Assembly (NCBI GenBank): GCA_015060695.1
Contig: SUYA01000014.1
Span: 1-52,485, forward strand
Source: Mediterranea massiliensis
Lineage (GTDB): Bacteria > Bacteroidota > Bacteroidia > Bacteroidales > Bacteroidaceae
DNA length: 52,485 nucleotides
Direction of reading: 5' to 3'
The notes below the pieces were generated by a model, which was given only the letters and a program-made list of their open reading frames with translations, had not been told where the DNA came from and searched no databases. Positions 44,163 through 52,006 of the stretch are shown here, piece by piece; within the stretch, counting starts at the first letter, position 1, and the number at the start of each line of letters is the position of its first letter. The position numbers were made by a program, and so were the translations under genes.

Positions 44163-44207
44163 ACTTGTCATTCCTAATATTTTGTAGTCCATATGGAAAT
44201 GACAAGT
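44163..44207 (-). terminator. Hairpin between NVEALA-like and propeller genes (cassette 3)
   Basis: ACTTGTCATT pairs with AATGACAAGT over 10 bp and extends by two bp past a bulge. On the minus strand it is followed by TTTTC, a weak T tract. It is in the same position as the hairpins of cassettes 2, 4 and 6. Confidence 0.5.
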
Positions 44208-44230
44208 ATAATTATGAATATTATTTTACG

Positions 44231-44470
44231 TTAACAAGGGGTTTGATCATGTACATTACAATAATTTGAATACGAAACCCGTATGCAAATTTTGCAACCA
44301 TTTATATCTTGAAGTTTCATTTGACCATAATTCTCAATTTCTGGATTACCGAAAGCTTCTACATCATTTAAAGTTACATCTAACTGAATACTTTTTTGGG
44401 TTGAATACACATTGTATCCTACAAAAGCTGCAAAAATTGCAGCACATACCATTTTGATCGTTTTTTTCAT
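44231..44470 (-). CDS. NVEALA-like peptide precursor (cassette 3, NDVEAFG variant)
   Basis: A 79-aa precursor. Its helix (IKMVCAAIFAAFVGYNVYST) is followed by LDVTLNDVEAFGNPEIE, where NDVEAFG stands in place of NVEALA, so A-L-A is lost and the cut site may differ. The C-terminal ~35 residues carry four Cys (GC, IC, YC, PC). The upstream 105-bp leader is of the conserved array type although the coding 5' end has diverged. Confidence 0.78.
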   Translation of the reverse strand: MKKTIKMVCAAIFAAFVGYNVYSTQKSIQLDVTLNDVEAFGNPEIENYGQMKLQDINGCKICIRVSYSNYCNVHDQTPC

Positions 44471-44575
44471 ATTTTCTATATAACATAGATTCCTTTGTTA
44501 CTATCAGCCTTACGGACGAAGCGAATCCTTTTCCTCGGTAGTATGAGTTGTTAAATCAATTAGCAAATACTTTTT
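44471..44575 (-). repeat. Conserved NVEALA leader repeat, copy 5
   Basis: A 105-base segment just before the cassette 3 peptide gene, similar to the 106-base leaders of other cassettes (GGATTCGCTTCGTCC, then GGCTGATAGTAACAAAGGAA). It has diverged more than copies 2-4. Confidence 0.75.
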
Positions 44576-44659
44576 CTATACAGCCTCTCCCGTTATCTCC
44601 AGTTGCAGTGGCGATGCAGCTGCGTTGCAATACACACTGATTTCCCTTAGGTAGAATCT
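44576..44659 (-). pseudogene. Remnant of a DUF1573 C-terminus
   Basis: Reads YLREISVYCNAAASPLQLE followed by ITGEAV and a stop, the last ~25 residues of the array's DUF1573 proteins. Nothing upstream continues the gene: the preceding bases belong to the cassette 4 propeller end. Its CCTAAGGG spelling is shared with the cassette 5 copy, which suggests those two share a history. Confidence 0.75.
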
Positions 44660-44680
44660 TGTCAATGACGTTTTTTTTCA

Positions 44681-45859
44681 TTATTTCAATATGTATTTAA
44701 TAATAATTGGATTGTCATCTTCTTTTATACTTTTCATTTTTTCAATCTCTGTTTCTGACATATATTTTATGGTTTCTTCATTGATATATTTATTCAGTTC
44801 ATAAGCATCAATGATACTCATTAAAGCATTTTCTTTTTGTTGATAACAACGAGACAATGGAATAGAAGCCGATTCTGTGAGGAAAAAGCTTTCTTTGTTT
44901 TTCCGATTATAGATATAATGAAGTGGTTTTTTCTTGCGTATTAAGTGCACATAAATATAGTGGTCATTGATAAGTCTGATTATAGGTAAATAAAATGAAG
45001 ATGACAGTAGGTAATCAACTTTTTTCATTATTATATTTACATTTGAAACAGCTCGGCGTGGATTATCAGAATCTCCCTTACCAAACCTTTCGGTTAAATA
45101 TTCTGCAATATCTTCATCATTTCCGATGTCTATTTTATAGATAGGTTTTAATGTTCCAGAGAGAGTATCCATTTGATAAAAATGGAAGTCTAAATATCGA
45201 GGAGTATAGAATATGGAAGTTTGGGTTTTAAATAAAAGAGACTGTTGCATATTTAATCCGGCAACATAATTATTGGGAAAAGAATGCCTTTCTTCACTTC
45301 CATTCAATGTTTTGCTGATAAAATAATTGCTGTTTTCTGTGGTATGTGTAGGTTCCAATAAATATTTATCTAAACTAATCAACTGTGCTATTCCTGCTGT
45401 AAATCGCTCGTCATGATTAAGTTTTTCAGTATTCAAATAATTAAATCTCAAATCATAACAAAATAATTCCCCCCTATTATTAGAATTGAAAAGTTCAATT
45501 TGATTTTTATACGGATTATATAAAGCATTTGTTATTGTATAATATTGCCCCGGCCCTTCACCTTTACAATGTAGTGAGTTAGAAATATGATTTCCTTTAG
45601 AATCAAACAAATATACAATCCGGCTATTATCGGAAATCAGATAACTATCCAACTCTGGTATATATTGAAAGGATTTGTAACTACTCATCAAGATGGAGTC
45701 TGTAGTTTCCAAAGGAACCAATTCTATTCTTTGAAGAAACGTATTATCATTTTCCTTGGCTTCATCAATTGACAGTAATGTTAACGAAGAATCTGTTGTC
45801 TCAGTGAAATTACACGAATAGAATATCAACACGAATAGAAATAAAATGGTATGTTTCAT
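44681..45859 (-). CDS. 6-bladed beta-propeller lipoprotein (cassette 4)
   Basis: A 392-aa lipoprotein (lipobox FYSC). The shared motif is HCKGEGPGQYYTI. AT-rich, and unlike the other propellers outside the short motifs. It pairs with the six-Cys NVEALA gene 55 bases upstream, separated by a perfect 10-bp hairpin. The C-terminus ends in a long charged helix (YMSETEIEKMKSIKEDDN). Confidence 0.8.
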   Translation of the reverse strand: MKHTILFLFVLIFYSCNFTETTDSSLTLLSIDEAKENDNTFLQRIELVPLETTDSILMSSYKSFQYIPELDSYLISDNSRIVYLFDSKGNHISNSLHCKGEGPGQYYTITNALYNPYKNQIELFNSNNRGELFCYDLRFNYLNTEKLNHDERFTAGIAQLISLDKYLLEPTHTTENSNYFISKTLNGSEERHSFPNNYVAGLNMQQSLLFKTQTSIFYTPRYLDFHFYQMDTLSGTLKPIYKIDIGNDEDIAEYLTERFGKGDSDNPRRAVSNVNIIMKKVDYLLSSSFYLPIIRLINDHYIYVHLIRKKKPLHYIYNRKNKESFFLTESASIPLSRCYQQKENALMSIIDAYELNKYINEETIKYMSETEIEKMKSIKEDDNPIIIKYILK

Positions 45860-45881
45860 TTTAAATTTATAATTACTTATT

Positions 45882-45910
45882 GGTGCGGTCTTTTAATAAT
45901 AGACCGCACC
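45882..45910 (-). terminator. Hairpin between NVEALA and propeller genes (cassette 4)
   Basis: A perfect 10-bp GC-rich stem, GGTGCGGTCT / AGACCGCACC, with a 9-base AT loop. It begins 4 bases after the NVEALA stop. No long T run follows, so it may stabilise the peptide mRNA 3' end or attenuate rather than fully stop transcription. Confidence 0.65.
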
Positions 45911-45914
45911 GATA

Positions 45915-46199
45915 TTATCGACACATGGTTACACAATAAAAATGAGGATTTGAATCTCTAATGCAATCAAAATCTGAATACTCACCTTTCATACACAGAT
46001 TTCCTGCTTTAACCCAACAATATCCATCTTCTTCACCACAAGTTATCACTACATCCGGCAATTCGTAACGAGCCAACGCTTCCACATTAGCCAGCATGGT
46101 TTCCGACAGTTGCATTTCTTTACATTGTGCTTCGTAAGCACCATAGCCGGCAACGGCTACTACTACAGCCAGCAAGGCTGCTTTTAAAAACTTTTTCAT
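45915..46199 (-). CDS. NVEALA family peptide precursor (cassette 4, six Cys)
   Basis: A 94-aa precursor starting MKKFLKAALLAVVVAVAGY. The motif block QLSETMLANVEALAR is nearly identical at DNA level to cassettes 5-7. The C-terminal ~52 residues have six Cys (TC, YC, LC, DC, YC, MC), suiting a small disulfide-bonded peptide. A 24-codon in-frame extension upstream (MPRKRIRP...) is open but overlaps the conserved leader and would block the signal; I did not use it. Confidence 0.85.
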   Translation of the reverse strand: MKKFLKAALLAVVVAVAGYGAYEAQCKEMQLSETMLANVEALARYELPDVVITCGEEDGYCWVKAGNLCMKGEYSDFDCIRDSNPHFYCVTMCR

Positions 46200-46305
46200 A
46201 TTAGTATATATAACATGGATTCCTTTGTTACTATCAGCCTCACAGTTGGGGCGAATCCTTTTTCTCGGCATTATGATTTATTAAATCAATTGGCAAATAC
46301 TTTTT
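46200..46305 (-). repeat. Conserved NVEALA leader repeat, copy 4
   Basis: Exactly 106 bases between the stop of the TG/DUF1573 fusion and the NVEALA start. Nearly identical to 47849-47954 and 49882-49987. Confidence 0.92.
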
Positions 46306-46551
46306 CTATATAGCCTCTCCCGTTATCTCCAGTTGCAGTGGCGATGCAGCTGCGTTGCAATACACACTGATTTCCCTTAGGAAGACTTCCGCCCTTCGCT
46401 TCAGTGTCGAGTCCTTGTAGTGCGTCAGCACCCGTTCCAATTCCCCTCGGTTCTCTCCGGCGGCTTCCAGTGCCATCTCTAAGTAAGAACTTGGTTGGGT
46501 GCATGATGCAACGATTAGCAATGATGTTAATAAAAAGTAGATAGGTTTCAT
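46306..46551 (-). pseudogene. Transglutaminase-DUF1573 fusion fragment
   Basis: An 81-aa in-frame chimera. The first ~55 residues (MKPIYFLLTSLLIVASC through STLKRRA) equal the N-terminus of the transglutaminase lipoprotein; the rest (EVFLREISVYCNAAA to ITGEAI) equals the DUF1573 C-terminus. The joint lies at 46389-46391, with CGG and a few flanking bases common to both parents. It lacks every catalytic residue of both, so it is probably a non-functional deletion product. It could still be secreted as a short lipoprotein. Confidence 0.8.
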
Positions 46552-46603
46552 CGTAAATGGTGTTAGTAAAAAAGACATACTATCTATATCCTGTTCAAAA
46601 GCA

Positions 46604-47575
46604 TCAGATATTAATATTATAAGTGTAAATGTAATCTTCCGATTCCATGGTTGTGGCATACAGTTGGTTGTTAGTGGGGCAAACCACAAACTTATGTATG
46701 GGTTTATCCGGCAAAAATCTTTTTACTATTTCTCCTTCCCAATTCCAGACCTCTACGATGCATTTGTCTCCCTGTTTTATAGGAACATAAATATTACGAT
46801 CGGTGGCATAAGGTTGAATGCTATAATACATTTTCCTACTACCGTTTTCCAAAGTTTGCGGGCCTTCCAGATAAACCTCTTTCAGCAGGTGTCCGTCAGC
46901 AGCATAAATTCTACATAACTTTAAGTAAGCATAGAAGGCCGCAAACTTGTCTCCTTTAGGAGTCGCAACCGTCACTTTGTTATAAACAAACATATTCATT
47001 TCATTTTCCTCCTTGCTTATCAAGTCAGGGTATTTCCCAAAGAATGATTCTCCTTTGTCCTCATTGTATAAAGCAAATTCGTTCTCGTCATTAAATGAAA
47101 AGAAGCAGTAATTATTGTCGGCAAGGAAAAGCAGACGTTGTACCGGATGGTTCACATCAATCTTTTCTGTATTAACCTTTAGTGTGTTATTATCGGTTAT
47201 TTCCACTCGCTTTATGCGGTTTGTGGCAACTTCCAAGGCCATAAAACCTTGTTCCGTACCCTGAAACGATCTGTCAAGTACCAAGAAGTCATTCGGACCT
47301 TGTCCTTTAATTCCGGCCTTAAACAGATAGCTGCATTCCGGTAATTTCCAGAAAGAGAATAGAGTATCGTCCTTTTCCTGATAAACTACCAATACATCAT
47401 TTCCTATCTTGAAGAGCGATGAAACAGATAACAGAATGGGAGGTGTTTGTATGCTGTCTGCATGAATTTCAACTATTTCAGGTAATCCTGTTCGAAGTGT
47501 TGAATGCATATTGCAACCACTTAGCAATAGTCCGATGATATATGCAAAAATAATAAATGAATAAGTCTGTTTCAT
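46604..47575 (-). CDS. 6-bladed beta-propeller lipoprotein (cassette 5)
   Basis: A 323-aa lipoprotein (lipobox LSGC). The shared motif is GIKGQGPNDFLVL, and the C-terminal blade has EVWNWEGEIVKRF. It starts only 3 bases after its NVEALA gene, the tightest pair in the array and the one without an intervening hairpin. A DUF5128-type protein of unknown function. Confidence 0.8.
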   Translation of the reverse strand: MKQTYSFIIFAYIIGLLLSGCNMHSTLRTGLPEIVEIHADSIQTPPILLSVSSLFKIGNDVLVVYQEKDDTLFSFWKLPECSYLFKAGIKGQGPNDFLVLDRSFQGTEQGFMALEVATNRIKRVEITDNNTLKVNTEKIDVNHPVQRLLFLADNNYCFFSFNDENEFALYNEDKGESFFGKYPDLISKEENEMNMFVYNKVTVATPKGDKFAAFYAYLKLCRIYAADGHLLKEVYLEGPQTLENGSRKMYYSIQPYATDRNIYVPIKQGDKCIVEVWNWEGEIVKRFLPDKPIHKFVVCPTNNQLYATTMESEDYIYTYNINI

Positions 47576-47578
47576 AGA

Positions 47579-47848
47579 TTAACAATGTCCTTTATCTTTT
47601 GCACTAATTATCCATTTGCCTTTACAATCATTACAATCAACGACCCATATTGCTAATGAATTATTATCGGGGGCTTCAACTATATCTTTAAAGCAAGTAC
47701 CACCATTTGTTTCATCATCCGCCAACGCTTCCACATTAGCCAGCATGGTTTCCGACAGTTGCATTTCTTCACATTGTGCTTCGTAAGCACCATAGCCGGC
47801 AATGGCTACTACTACAGCCAGCAAGGCTGCTTTTAAAAACTTTTTCAT
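47579..47848 (-). CDS. NVEALA family peptide precursor (cassette 5)
   Basis: An 89-aa precursor. The first ~48 residues (MKKFLKAALLAVVVAIAGY..., NVEALADDE) are nearly identical to cassettes 4, 6 and 7. The C-terminal ~45 residues are unique, with four Cys (TC, DCNDC, HC). It is preceded by the 106-base leader. Confidence 0.86.
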   Translation of the reverse strand: MKKFLKAALLAVVVAIAGYGAYEAQCEEMQLSETMLANVEALADDETNGGTCFKDIVEAPDNNSLAIWVVDCNDCKGKWIISAKDKGHC

Positions 47849-47954
47849 ATTAGTATATATAACATAGATTCCTTTGTTACTATCAGCCTCACAGTCGGGG
47901 CGAATCCTTTTTCTCGGCATTATGATTTATTAAATCAATTAGCAAATACTTTTT
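47849..47954 (-). repeat. Conserved NVEALA leader repeat, copy 3
   Basis: Exactly 106 bases between the DUF1573 stop and the NVEALA start. Nearly identical to copies 2 and 4. Confidence 0.92.
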
Positions 47955-48533
47955 CTATATGGCCTCTCCCGTTATTTCCAGTTGCAGTGGCGATGCAGCT
48001 GCGTTGCAATACACACTGATTTCTCTTAAGAAGACTTCCGGCTGTTCTGCCCGATAGGTTACGGTCAGTGTGGCCGTTTTTCCCGATGCAATGGCCTCTT
48101 TGGGAAACGCAACGGTAGTGCAACTGCACGACGTAACAACATCCGTTACCAGCAACGGATGTTTGAAGTCGTGTCGTCTTGTCAGCGATTGCATCTCCCG
48201 CAGGTTCTTTGTCTGGAAATAGAAAATGAAAGAAACCTTCCCATTGCTTATCGAATCCACCTCTTGCATCCATGCCTGCCAACGCTCCAATTGCAACTTA
48301 CAACTGAAACACCCCACAGAATCCACATAACAGACAACCTTGTGTTCCGCTTCCTCAAAGTGATAATCCACCGTATCTTTGCCCTGTATGCTGAATACAG
48401 AGTTACTTGGAAAAATCACTTCTTTGCCATCCCATTCAGACAATAAACGAAGTATTTCTTTCTCTTTGCTGTTTTGGCAAGAACACATTATTACCAATAA
48501 GATGAAATACGGGTAAAATATATATATTCTCAT
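47955..48533 (-). CDS. Thioredoxin-like/DUF1573 lipoprotein with internal in-frame deletion (cassette 6)
   Basis: A 192-aa lipoprotein (lipobox MCSC). From the lipobox Cys its sequence equals the cassette 7 copy: thioredoxin-like half with VGCFSCKLQLERW, then a jump from RRHDFKHP directly to LLVTDVVTSCSCTTVAF of the DUF1573 half. Ninety-nine residues present in cassette 7 are missing, without a frame change. DUF1573 is a Bacteroidetes Ig-like envelope domain with a conserved CSC. It overlaps the propeller stop as ATGA (48530-48533). The thioredoxin fold is cut, so activity is doubtful. Confidence 0.8.
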   Translation of the reverse strand: MRIYIFYPYFILLVIMCSCQNSKEKEILRLLSEWDGKEVIFPSNSVFSIQGKDTVDYHFEEAEHKVVCYVDSVGCFSCKLQLERWQAWMQEVDSISNGKVSFIFYFQTKNLREMQSLTRRHDFKHPLLVTDVVTSCSCTTVAFPKEAIASGKTATLTVTYRAEQPEVFLREISVYCNAAASPLQLEITGEAI

Positions 48534-49585
48534 TTCTTGTTATTAGTTTCATTTAAATGATATTCAACGATACATCCTTCCGGCTCATAGGCAATCCCAA
48601 TTATTTTGTTCTCCTTGCTGTCATAGTCAAAAGAGAATAAGGGTTTTTCTAATTTTAGTTGTTTAATAGGATTTCCTTCCCAATCATAAATTAGCAGATG
48701 TTCGCAATGGTTTGTCTTCAGCCCGTAGTCCTTTCGGTTACGTCCTGAATACAAAATATAAATATATTGCTCATCACACTTAATGTCGCAGAAGCCTACT
48801 TTGCTATCTTTCTCGAATGTTACTCCGGTTGTCGTATTCTTTTTTGCTATTGGTGAAAAATATTCCCACCTTTTTATTTCTTGTAGTAAGTCTGAATCTA
48901 CTGAGAATATAGATATTACCCCTGCTTTCTGGGTAGCACATGCTATTCTTGTCTGATCTGGTTTTATTGCCATCAGTGTACTGATATATACAACCGATTT
49001 CTCGGAATCAGACAAATTGTTTGTCTTTTCAAATTCCGGGAAGTTGATAGAAGATAATGTATTATTTAATGAGTCATAGTAATTCAGCCATGCTTTTTTA
49101 AAATATCCAGAGGCAAGTACTGAGCCCTGTTTCTGATTGAACGAAATAATAAAAGGTCGTTCTACTACTTTCAGTTTCCTGCATTCTTCTATTGTTATTT
49201 GTGGAAGGTCTGCCAATCTCAGTTTATGAATACTTTTTCGCATTATGTCGTAAAAGTATAGCTCATTGTTTATAATTTGTAAACTACTGATGGATAAAAA
49301 TTCATTCGGTCCATTTCCTTTTTTTATACACGGATATACTTTCTGATTCTTCTTATCCCAAATCTTCACCATCTCTTTATCCGAGTTATCTTGTATGACA
49401 TACAGTGAATCTACTTTGTATATTTTGGTTGGTTTGTAAATTCCCCATGTTTCCAACTCTTCTATTTGAGAAACAGACAATGTCCGTTTGTTTTCAAAAT
49501 GTCCGATTGGCTCTTCCGGTACTCGATGTTGTTTACAAGAAATGAAACAAACAGCCGTTGTAATTAATATAACCAGTGTTTTCAT
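48530..49585 (-). CDS. 6-bladed beta-propeller lipoprotein (cassette 6)
   Basis: A 351-aa lipoprotein (lipobox FISC). The shared motif is IKKGNGPNEFLSI, and the blade end is LIYDWEGNPIKQLKL. It pairs with the NVEALA gene 59 bases upstream. It is translationally coupled to the DUF1573 gene by an ATGA overlap. Confidence 0.8.
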   Translation of the reverse strand: MKTLVILITTAVCFISCKQHRVPEEPIGHFENKRTLSVSQIEELETWGIYKPTKIYKVDSLYVIQDNSDKEMVKIWDKKNQKVYPCIKKGNGPNEFLSISSLQIINNELYFYDIMRKSIHKLRLADLPQITIEECRKLKVVERPFIISFNQKQGSVLASGYFKKAWLNYYDSLNNTLSSINFPEFEKTNNLSDSEKSVVYISTLMAIKPDQTRIACATQKAGVISIFSVDSDLLQEIKRWEYFSPIAKKNTTTGVTFEKDSKVGFCDIKCDEQYIYILYSGRNRKDYGLKTNHCEHLLIYDWEGNPIKQLKLEKPLFSFDYDSKENKIIGIAYEPEGCIVEYHLNETNNKK

Positions 49586-49603
49586 GAATTACTTAAGTTA
49601 TGA

Positions 49604-49635
49604 GTTATTCTACCACTTTAAGGAAGTAAAATAAC
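49604..49635 (-). terminator. Hairpin between NVEALA and propeller genes (cassette 6)
   Basis: GTTATTCTAC faces GTAAAATAAC, forming a 10-bp stem with one G-U pair on the minus-strand RNA and a 12-base loop. No long T tract follows. Confidence 0.45.
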
Positions 49636-49644
49636 CCGATGTTT

Positions 49645-49881
49645 TTAATTATTCCATGGTTCACCATCTACCCAAAGATCATCTTCAACATAATAGCACC
49701 AACAATCTGCACATGTTGTAACACATATTACACCAATTTCTATTTCCGGATCTGCTATGGCTTCCACATAAGCCAGCATGGTTTCCGACAGTTGCATTTC
49801 TTCACATTGTGCTTCGTAAGCACCATAGCCGGCAACGGCTACTACTACAGCCAACAAAGCTACTTTTAAAAACTTTTTCAT
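49645..49881 (-). CDS. NVEALA family peptide precursor (cassette 6)
   Basis: A 78-aa precursor. The motif reads AYVEAIADPE in place of NVEALA, still ending in A-I-A. The C-terminal ~35 residues are short, acidic and Trp-rich with four Cys (IC, TC, DCWC). It is preceded by the 106-base leader. Confidence 0.85.
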   Translation of the reverse strand: MKKFLKVALLAVVVAVAGYGAYEAQCEEMQLSETMLAYVEAIADPEIEIGVICVTTCADCWCYYVEDDLWVDGEPWNN

Positions 49882-49987
49882 ATTAGTATATATAACATAG
49901 ATTCCTTTGTTACTATCAGCCTCACAGCCGAGGCGAATCCTTTTTCTCGGCATTATGATTTATTAAATCAATTGGCAAGTACTTTTT
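49882..49987 (-). repeat. Conserved NVEALA leader repeat, copy 2
   Basis: Exactly 106 bases between the DUF1573 stop and the NVEALA start, nearly identical to copies 3 and 4. Confidence 0.92.
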
Positions 49988-50865
49988 CTATATAGCCTCT
50001 CCTGTTATCTCCAGTTGCAGTGGCGATGCGGCTGCGTTGCAATACACACTGATTTCTCTTAAGAAGACTTCCGGCCGTTCTGCCCGATAGGTTACGGTCA
50101 GTGTGGCCGTTTCCCCGGTGCAATGGCCTCTTTGGGAAACGCAACGGTAGTGCAACTGCACGACGTAACAACATCCGTTACCAGCAACGGATGTTTGCCC
50201 TTGTTGGTCAGTACAAAACAGCACTGCTGTTCCTGCTTCCGGTCAAATTCTCCCAACGAATGAGTCGTTTTGTCAATCCCTACCTCTGTCAATGCCACCT
50301 CTTGATTTGTTTCTTCTCTTTTCCCTTGAATAATGCGCAAATAGAGTTCCTTAATTTTAGGATTTAGTATAGGATTTCCGATAGCTACCACCCGATTTTC
50401 TCTATTCAATAAGAATGTCTGGAAGGTCACATCCGTGGGAAAGTGATTCAAAGCATTCAGTTCTCCTTTCTCATCGAAACATACCGGATGTTTGAAGTCG
50501 TGTCGTCTTGTCAGCGATTGCATCTCTCGCAGGTTCTTTGTCTGGAAATAGAAAATGAAAGAAACCTTCCCATTGCTTATCGAATCCACCTCTTGCATCC
50601 ATGCCTGCCAACGCTCCAATTGCAACTTACAACTGAAACACCCCACAGAATCCACATAACAGACAACCTTGTGTTCCGCTTCCTCAAAGTGATAATCCAC
50701 CGTATCTTTGCCCTGTATGCTGAATACAGAGTTACTTGGAAAAATCACTTCTTTGCCATCCCATTCAGACAATAAACGAAGTATTTCTTTCTCTTTGCTG
50801 TTTTGGCAAGAGAACATTGAGACCAAAATACATATCCATAAATATGGAAATAATTTCGAAAACAT
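49988..50865 (-). pseudogene. Thioredoxin-like/DUF1573 lipoprotein with frameshift (cassette 7)
   Basis: The most complete DUF1573 gene of the array. It encodes a lipoprotein (lipobox MFSC), a thioredoxin-like half (VGCFSCKLQLERW, later FPTDVTFQTFLLNRENRVVAIG) and a DUF1573 half (HSLGEFDRKQEQQCCF, VVTSCSCTTVAFPKEAI). At about 50110-50116 one base is missing relative to the cassette 6 copy (GGGAAACGG where GGGAAAACGG is expected), so translation stops at 50098 after APGKRPH. The last ~35 residues lie in another frame and end at 49988. It may be a recent pseudogene or a sequencing error; the rest is intact. Confidence 0.8.
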
Positions 50866-50874
50866 CGTAACTTA

Positions 50875-51927
50875 TTATATTTTAAACTTCCTCAAATCAA
50901 ACCCTTCCTCTCCATTATATGAGATTAGATAATATTCACAGTTCACTTCATCTACATCAAATGCCATAACCATACAATCAGTCTTTATGACTTGTATAAT
51001 ATTTCCTTCCCAATCCATTTTAATAATTCTGTTGCCAAAAGGAGTAACCGGAGGCATTGATTTAAGGTCTTTCCCTTTTGCCCCATTCAGCAAAGCATAA
51101 ATGTAGTTGGGAGTAACTGTAACATCATCAAAACCAATGATGCTATTGTTTCCCCATGTCACTTGAGAATGATTACCTTCATAAATAGATGGATATATGA
51201 ACAGTTGTTTTACAGGAGTAATTTTTTCGTTTTCTTCCTTAAAAATCTCCATGGTGGCACCGATGTAATTAACTTGTAACCACCTTTCCCCTTGAGGATG
51301 TACATATACCTTACTGGCATAAGACATTACCGCGGCCGTTTCTTTAGCAGAAGCCGATGTACCCAATATAGGTGGATATTCATTGTATTTCAAATAAGAG
51401 CCATCAGTATTAGATAGTGCAAAACGCATATCTGTAGTGAATCCTTCATACAAAAAGCGATCTTTAATCTTCCTGACATTTGAAACCGGAGCATTTAATG
51501 ATGCAATATCTTTTTTTATTTTTCTACAATAATCATTTTCACCCTTTAGTATCTTTTTTAAATCGTATTCTACATAATAAGGGTTACTATACAATGTAAT
51601 CAGATTATTATTCATGCTGATGGTTGATGACAGATCTGCAATTTCATTGGGGGCCTCTCCTCTTTTTATAATGCATTTCATGTATTCTCCATCTTTATCT
51701 AAGAGGTTGACAAACTTGTCGCTACCTAAGTTTTGCACAGCATAAATGCTATCATATTTTATCAGCTTTATCGGGTAAATACAATCTATGTCTTTCTTTA
51801 TCAATTCAGTCTGAATAATTTGAAGCTCAGCATTGTCTATTATAGAAGCATCGAAATTGATACCTTTATTGTTACAGGCTGTTAAAAGAAATATGAATAC
51901 CCATAATAAATCTGTTCTTTGTTTCAT
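50875..51927 (-). CDS. 6-bladed beta-propeller lipoprotein (cassette 7)
   Basis: A 350-aa lipoprotein from ATG 51927 (MKQRTDLLWVFIFLLTAC). The shared motif is IIKRGEAPNEIADL, with Ala for the second Gly. The blade end is IKMDWEGNIIQVIK. It pairs with the NVEALA gene 79 bases upstream. The frame is open to 52035, but that part overlaps the peptide gene and lacks a signal. Confidence 0.8.
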   Translation of the reverse strand: MKQRTDLLWVFIFLLTACNNKGINFDASIIDNAELQIIQTELIKKDIDCIYPIKLIKYDSIYAVQNLGSDKFVNLLDKDGEYMKCIIKRGEAPNEIADLSSTISMNNNLITLYSNPYYVEYDLKKILKGENDYCRKIKKDIASLNAPVSNVRKIKDRFLYEGFTTDMRFALSNTDGSYLKYNEYPPILGTSASAKETAAVMSYASKVYVHPQGERWLQVNYIGATMEIFKEENEKITPVKQLFIYPSIYEGNHSQVTWGNNSIIGFDDVTVTPNYIYALLNGAKGKDLKSMPPVTPFGNRIIKMDWEGNIIQVIKTDCMVMAFDVDEVNCEYYLISYNGEEGFDLRKFKI

Positions 51928-52006
51928 AAGTGCGGTGTTAAAGTTGAAATATGTGTGAGCAAAAGTGATGAAATCAAATTTACTCGCACCGTTAATTATT
52001 AATAAA

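Noticed and set aside
47935..48282. Alternative minus-strand frames across the DUF1573 copies
   Set aside because: Shifted readings of the same DNA; the thioredoxin/DUF1573 frame is the conserved one.
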